A DNA stretch of 64,000 bases from NCBI GenBank assembly GCA_037138335.1, contig JBAXIO010000019.1, positions 1 to 64,000 of the forward strand. The letters are read 5' to 3'. Positions 60,198 through 64,000 of the stretch are shown here, piece by piece. The stretch is from CAIRDP01 sp037138335. GTDB taxonomy: Bacteria; Bacteroidota; Bacteroidia; Bacteroidales; FEN-979. A model generated the notes under the pieces. That model saw only the letters and a list, made by a program, of their open reading frames with translations. It ran no database searches and was not told where the DNA came from. Every line of letters begins with the position of its first letter. Position 1 is the stretch's first letter. A program made the position numbers and the translations under genes.

Positions 60198-60531
60198 AAA
60201 ACGTAATAACCTTCCCCTGTCCCTGCAGATACTGGGTGAGCACTTCGCCCATGTATTTAACTTCAATCCCCATAGCCCGGATAACAGGGGTAATTCCATA
60301 CGCTTCGGTGCATCCCCTGCAGGCTTCGACATTGATGCCGCTTTGCTGAACAAAATCCAGTTCCCTCTGAACGTCCTTGTCCTGGGCAAGAAGCCTTGCC
60401 GAGGGGCCCCAGATGACCAGGTTGATCTCATCCCACCAGCCCATGCTTTTCGCATCCATAAGGTACACGAAAACCATCCTGATGGCTACATCTTTTTCGC
60501 CTGTTGACCAAACAACGGTAAGCTGCTTCAT
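60196..60531 (-). CDS. DsrE-family protein, 111 aa
   Basis: Small sulfur-transfer-related fold: MKQLTVVWSTGEKDVA, NLVIWGPSARLLAQD, then VEACRGCTEAYG with a Cys-x-x-Cys, and the tail EVLTQYLQGQGKVITF. DsrE proteins act as sulfur carriers or as peroxiredoxin-like folds. Start chosen from the promoter; the frame extends upstream. Function not assigned. Confidence 0.85.
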   Translation of the reverse strand: MKQLTVVWSTGEKDVAIRMVFVYLMDAKSMGWWDEINLVIWGPSARLLAQDKDVQRELDFVQQSGINVEACRGCTEAYGITPVIRAMGIEVKYMGEVLTQYLQGQGKVITF

Positions 60532-60549
60532 AGAGGAGATTAGTTGAAG

Positions 60550-60557
60550 CAAATATA
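60550..60557 (-). promoter_or_regulatory. Bacteroidetes -7 box TATATTTG for the DsrE gene
   Basis: Exact match 19 nt before the ATG; it supports the shorter start. Confidence 0.55.
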
Positions 60558-60686
60558 TTAAAAAATCATTATGATACTGAAGCGGGGGTATTTGTAAACG
60601 CACCTCTTTTATGAGGGTGTTTCGTGAAAGCTGCTACAGGTGAACAAACAGGCTCTTAGCGGCTTTGCAAAGATGCGGATGATCAT

Positions 60687-61184
60687 CTATCTGGGCGGCA
60701 TCCTGAATTCGCCATACAATTGCTTCTCGGTGTATTTCTTTATCCTCGAGAGTTCATCCACTTCAACCTGCTGCTCGGGGGTCACCGATTTCATCATCAG
60801 GAACCATTTGAGCTTGGAACCGGCGATGGAGTCCTGTTTCAGCATTGCCTGGTATTCGGTATTCACAACCCAGTAATAATCCTGCCAGCATTTCCGGAGC
60901 TGGGCCGAAGGAAGAACATATGAGAAATACTGCGCCAGCAGCCTTCTTGGACCCACTTCCTTGTTTAAAACGATCAGTTCAGTCACATAATGATCGTATT
61001 GTTTGGCTTCATTGAGCCCTGCAGCACGATCCCGGAAGCCATAGTCGATTGTGATGGTAACAATAACCAGGGCCACCGATCCGATCAGCCATTTGACAAC
61101 ATCGAAGATCAGTTTCAATTTCTGAAGTTCAGTGATGGATGCAGAGGTTTTGTGGGATTCGGGTTTTAATGTTTTCTCTTCCAT
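60687..61184 (-). CDS. Single-span membrane hypothetical protein, 165 aa
   Basis: Soluble N-terminus (about 1-25), one membrane segment around 32-48 (WLIGSVALVIVTITI) and a C-terminal helical domain with ELIVLNKEVGPRRLLAQYF and DYYWVVNTEYQAMLKQDS. Unknown family. The possible transcript has a long leader with a strong hairpin. Confidence 0.6.
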   Translation of the reverse strand: MEEKTLKPESHKTSASITELQKLKLIFDVVKWLIGSVALVIVTITIDYGFRDRAAGLNEAKQYDHYVTELIVLNKEVGPRRLLAQYFSYVLPSAQLRKCWQDYYWVVNTEYQAMLKQDSIAGSKLKWFLMMKSVTPEQQVEVDELSRIKKYTEKQLYGEFRMPPR

Positions 61185-61245
61185 AATTATGAGGTTTAAG
61201 AATCGTGATGGTCGTTATTGTAGAAAAGCGAAGCAACTTACACAA

Positions 61246-61280
61246 GCGGCCTTGGGTGAAGCGCAGCAAACCCCAGCCGC
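61246..61280 (-). promoter_or_regulatory. Strong hairpin in the leader of the membrane-protein gene
   Basis: GCGGC-CT-TGGG pairs with CCCA-GCCGC around a 15-nt loop (complementary on either strand). It lies between a TATATTTG box at 61344-61351 and the ATG at 61184. Its role is unknown; it may be a cis-regulatory RNA structure or an interspersed repeat. Confidence 0.4.
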
Positions 61281-61343
61281 GGTATAAGGTTGCGAGCGAA
61301 AGCCGTAACAGTGGAATGCATCTAAATCATAGCACATGCAGGA

Positions 61344-61351
61344 CAAATATA
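61344..61351 (-). promoter_or_regulatory. Bacteroidetes -7 box TATATTTG for the membrane-protein gene
   Basis: Exact TAnnTTTG match, 160 nt before the ATG, so the transcript would carry a long leader. Confidence 0.45.
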
Positions 61352-61377
61352 AGGAGTATTGGGGCGAAAATCAAGTA

Positions 61378-62679
61378 TTACAATCCTGCAACCAGCTGCT
61401 TGAGCGTGGTCTCTGCAACTTTAAGATTGAATTCAAAGTCGTAAAACCTTGCCAGGGAGTTGGCATAACTTTCCTGCGCCTGCCTTACTTCGAGAGCCGT
61501 GGTTTGCCCCAGCCTCAGTCGTTCAAGGGATATCCTGAGGTTTTCTTTCGCCAGGGTCAGGTTGTCCTTTTCAATCCCCAGAAGGGTTTTCTGGTCGTCG
61601 AAATCGGTAAGCGCTGTCTTCAGCTGGGTATTCACCTGGAGTTTCACGTTATCGAGGTTGTACTGTGATGACTGGAGCTGGATCTTTGCTGCTTTTACCT
61701 GTCGTAAGGCATTGCCTGCCTGGTAAACCGGGATGACAAGGCTGCCTCCGACCAGGGGGCCGTAAGTGCGGTTTGTAAGTACGTTGGAAGCGCTGTTATC
61801 GCTTTGAAAAAAATTGTAGGCGGCAACAAAGTTCAGTTTCGGGAGCCGGTACGTCTGGAATTCCCCCAGGCTGAGTTTTGCAATATCCACCTGTTTCTGG
61901 TATGAAAGCACGCTGGTATTATTCACATACAGCTTGTTCATCAGGTCAACCGGATCGGGCTGGTAATTCAGTGGGATCGTATCAGCCACGTCAAATTCCG
62001 TATCCGGGTCGCGTGCGATAACCTGGTTGAGCGCCCGTTTGGAATTCCTGATAACGTTTAGCTGGTTAATCTCTGCTTCCCTGTTTACATTAAGGTCGAT
62101 CTTTGCCTGCAGCAGGTCGTTTTTATGAGCTATCCCCGCATCATAGCCTTTCTGGAGGATCTTAACCCTTTCAAGGCTGTAGGCCATCACATCACGTATG
62201 GCAAGCAGTTGCTGTTTTTGCACCACCACCTGGTAAAAGGCCACATTCACATTATATATCGTTTGCATGACCATGTCGCGGAACTGGATCTCTCCGAGTT
62301 TTTCAACCTGGGTGAGCTTGTTCTTGGTGATGAACATTTTGGTCCCGTCAAACAAGGTCCAGTTTAATGCAGCCCCTGCATTTAAAGAATTGGATGAAGC
62401 TGAGGATGAGGTGATGGAGCTTCCCGAGGAAAGGTTCATGTATACATTGTTCAGTGAATAGTTGTCGCTTCCTGTTACGCTGATGCTCGGCAGCATTCCG
62501 GCGTTGCCGAGCGTGTTGTTGACTTTTGCCACATTGGCATTGTTCCTTGCAACGGACACATCGTAATTGTTCTTGAGGGCAATTCCCACTGCATCATCCA
62601 CGCCCAGCAGTGATTGGGCTGATAAACCGCCTGCGGTCATCAGCATACTAAACAGTAAAATGAGCTTTTTATTCGGCAT
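61378..62679 (-). CDS. TolC-family outer-membrane efflux protein, 433 aa
   Basis: Exit duct of a tripartite efflux pump. Signal peptide ending near LSAQ-S; two TolC repeats, each with a long coiled-coil helical hairpin (for example around 160-210 and 365-425) and ARNNANVAKVNNTLG, SLAQGKT-like boundaries. Length normal. Its start overlaps the RND gene 3' end by 11 nt, so the pump operon runs RND then TolC; the membrane-fusion protein is presumably upstream, outside the window. Confidence 0.92.
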   Translation of the reverse strand: MPNKKLILLFSMLMTAGGLSAQSLLGVDDAVGIALKNNYDVSVARNNANVAKVNNTLGNAGMLPSISVTGSDNYSLNNVYMNLSSGSSITSSSASSNSLNAGAALNWTLFDGTKMFITKNKLTQVEKLGEIQFRDMVMQTIYNVNVAFYQVVVQKQQLLAIRDVMAYSLERVKILQKGYDAGIAHKNDLLQAKIDLNVNREAEINQLNVIRNSKRALNQVIARDPDTEFDVADTIPLNYQPDPVDLMNKLYVNNTSVLSYQKQVDIAKLSLGEFQTYRLPKLNFVAAYNFFQSDNSASNVLTNRTYGPLVGGSLVIPVYQAGNALRQVKAAKIQLQSSQYNLDNVKLQVNTQLKTALTDFDDQKTLLGIEKDNLTLAKENLRISLERLRLGQTTALEVRQAQESYANSLARFYDFEFNLKVAETTLKQLVAGL

Positions 62680-64000
62680 GGCCTTCTGAATAATCGGGTA
62701 TTTTCACTTTGTTGCCCGACATCATGACGTACATTGCCGGGATGACAAAGAGGGTAAGTATCAATGAAAACAGCAGCCCTCCAACCACGACGATCCCCAG
62801 GGGGGTGCGGCTTTGAGCGCCTGCGCCCAGGGCGAGGGCGATAGGCATGGCGCCGAAAATCGTCGCCAGGGAGGTCATCAGGATCGGGCGCAGGCGCGCG
62901 GCTGCCGCCTCAAACGCCGCTTCGGACTTCGACAGGCCGAGCTTCCTTTTCTGGTTCGCAAACTCCACTATAAGGATACCGTTCTTGGTGACCAGCCCTA
63001 CAAGCATGATCATCCCGATCTCGGAGAAAATGTTCAGGGTGCTCCCGAAGATGAAGAGTGACAGTAATGCTCCCGTTACGGCCAGAGGCACGGTGATCAT
63101 AATGATAAGCGGGTCGATGAAACTTTCAAACTGGGCCGAAAGGATCAGATAGATAAGCACCAGGGCCAGCACAAAGGCAAAAGAGGTGTTCGAACTGCTT
63201 TCGGCAAAGTCGCGTGATGGCCCGAGCAGGCCGGTATTGAAAGAATCATCGAGAGTTACTTTCGCGATCTTCTTCATGGCCGTAATCCCTTCACCAAGGG
63301 TTTTTCCCTGAGCGAGTGAAGCTGAAATCGTTGCCGACTTATACCGGTTAAAGTGGAATAATGTGGGCGGTTCGCTGCTCTCCTGCATCCTTACAAGGTT
63401 ATCGAGCTGTATAAGCTGCCCCCCATTGCTGCGCACATACATGGATGCTATATCGGCCGGTTTGTTACGGCTCTCGCGATCAAACTGGCCAATAACATAA
63501 TACTGCTTCTCGTTTCTCAGGAAATAACCGTAACGCTTCCCGCTTAAGGCAAACTGAAGGGTGTTTGAAATGTCGATTGCATTTACTCCAAGATCTGTTG
63601 CTTTCATCCTGTCGACAATAATATTGATCTCGGGTTTATTGAATTTCAGGTTCACATCCACGTTGCCGAAAGTCGGGTCTTTCCGGGCCAGGTCAAGGAA
63701 GCGTGGAACCACTTCCCTAAGTTTGTCGAAATCCAGGTTCTGCAATACGAACTGCACAGGAAGCTGAGATCCTGCAGAAAGAGAAGTTGATATGGTCTGT
63801 TCCTGGATTGGAATGATCCTGGCTTCAGGAAATCCTTTATAAATCTTTACAAGCCTGTCATAGACCTGTTGCTGGGTAGCTTTTCTCTGGTTGGGTTCGA
63901 CCAGAAAAATATTGATTCCGCCGGTATTGGTGGAAGTGTTGCCGAAGCCTGAACCGGTTCTTGCGAATATCAATCTCGCTTCAGGTACTTTTTTACTTAA
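62669..64000 (-). CDS. RND efflux permease (AcrB/HAE1), 3' part, start beyond the window
   Basis: The frame runs open to the window edge, so the start is outside. The visible 444 residues are the C-terminal half: porter-domain segments (QQQVYDRLVKIYKGFPEA, NVDVNLKFNKPEINIIVDR, DPTFGNV), then the second membrane-segment group including LSAQFESFIDPLIIMITVPLA, GMIMLVGLVTKNGILIVEFAN and the HAE1 family motif AAARLRPILMTSLATIFGAMP. Coupled to the tolC gene by an 11-nt overlap. Proton-driven drug or metabolite export. Confidence 0.93.
   Translation of the reverse strand, partial: LSKKVPEARLIFARTGSGFGNTSTNTGGINIFLVEPNQRKATQQQVYDRLVKIYKGFPEARIIPIQEQTISTSLSAGSQLPVQFVLQNLDFDKLREVVPRFLDLARKDPTFGNVDVNLKFNKPEINIIVDRMKATDLGVNAIDISNTLQFALSGKRYGYFLRNEKQYYVIGQFDRESRNKPADIASMYVRSNGGQLIQLDNLVRMQESSEPPTLFHFNRYKSATISASLAQGKTLGEGITAMKKIAKVTLDDSFNTGLLGPSRDFAESSSNTSFAFVLALVLIYLILSAQFESFIDPLIIMITVPLAVTGALLSLFIFGSTLNIFSEIGMIMLVGLVTKNGILIVEFANQKRKLGLSKSEAAFEAAAARLRPILMTSLATIFGAMPIALALGAGAQSRTPLGIVVVGGLLFSLILTLFVIPAMYVMMSGNKVKIPDYSEGHAE

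Overview
The window looks like chromosomal DNA from a Bacteroidota (Bacteroidetes) bacterium, probably a free-living or anaerobic/microaerobic Bacteroidales relative. The genus cannot be told from the sequence. The evidence is: (i) at least 23 copies of the Bacteroidetes -7 promoter element TAnnTTTG, mostly 10-100 nt before gene starts, with few Shine-Dalgarno sequences; (ii) Bacteroidetes gene orders and families, namely yceD-rpmF-plsX-fabH, a stand-alone GT5 starch-synthase domain next to a DUF4270 lipoprotein and glmS, an isolated atpD-atpC pair with a short epsilon subunit, a NagB-LmbE fusion, a DksA relative lacking most zinc cysteines, and hybrid two-component kinases; (iii) many lipoproteins with SPII signals and beta-barrel proteins ending in aromatic residues.

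Layout. 1-5.0 kb: repeats, hypothetical proteins, a ParE-like toxin-antitoxin pair and the NagB-LmbE fusion. 5.0-9.0 kb: a YbbAP/LolCDE-like ABC ATPase and a very large permease. 8.9-13.7 kb: two translationally coupled hybrid histidine kinases. 13.9-19.5 kb: typA, then a GH3 and a GH63/GH37-like secreted glycosidase pair. 19.5-23.5 kb: cold-shock protein, small haem-c lipoprotein, exported beta-carbonic anhydrase, PAS histidine kinase, tRNA-Phe. 23.7-28.6 kb: coaX, FadL-like barrel, lptC-like lipoprotein, ppiD-like chaperone. 28.6-36.3 kb: PKD lipoprotein, atpC-atpD, M23 peptidase, then lspA-dksA-like-ileS. 36.5-40.1 kb: response-regulator/kinase hybrid, nitroreductase, PAS protein, TlpA-like lipoprotein. 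40.1-42.9 kb: fatty-acid/L32 operon. 43.0-47.2 kb: proline dehydrogenase facing a 1077-residue multi-cofactor oxidoreductase fusion. 47.3-49.5 kb: envelope proteins. 49.8-54.5 kb: GT5, DUF4270, glmS, sodB. 54.5-58.9 kb: C-terminal processing protease and a 2-hydroxyacid operon with lhgO. 59.1-64.0 kb: epimerase, DsrE protein, small membrane protein, and a TolC/RND efflux pair cut by the window edge.

Two things stand out. First, the spacers (and one coding region) carry degenerate tandem arrays with 7- or 8-nt units in about six unrelated sequence families. They resemble in form the STRR heptamer repeats known from heterocystous cyanobacteria. One array is read in frame inside the NagB fusion, and several supply the stop codon of the neighbouring gene. 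Second, the 1077-residue protein next to proline dehydrogenase joins all subunit types of an HcnABC/opine-oxidase/dye-linked proline dehydrogenase complex, plus a 2[4Fe-4S] ferredoxin, in one chain. A perfect TGTGA-N6-TCACA palindrome lies just upstream of its likely promoter.
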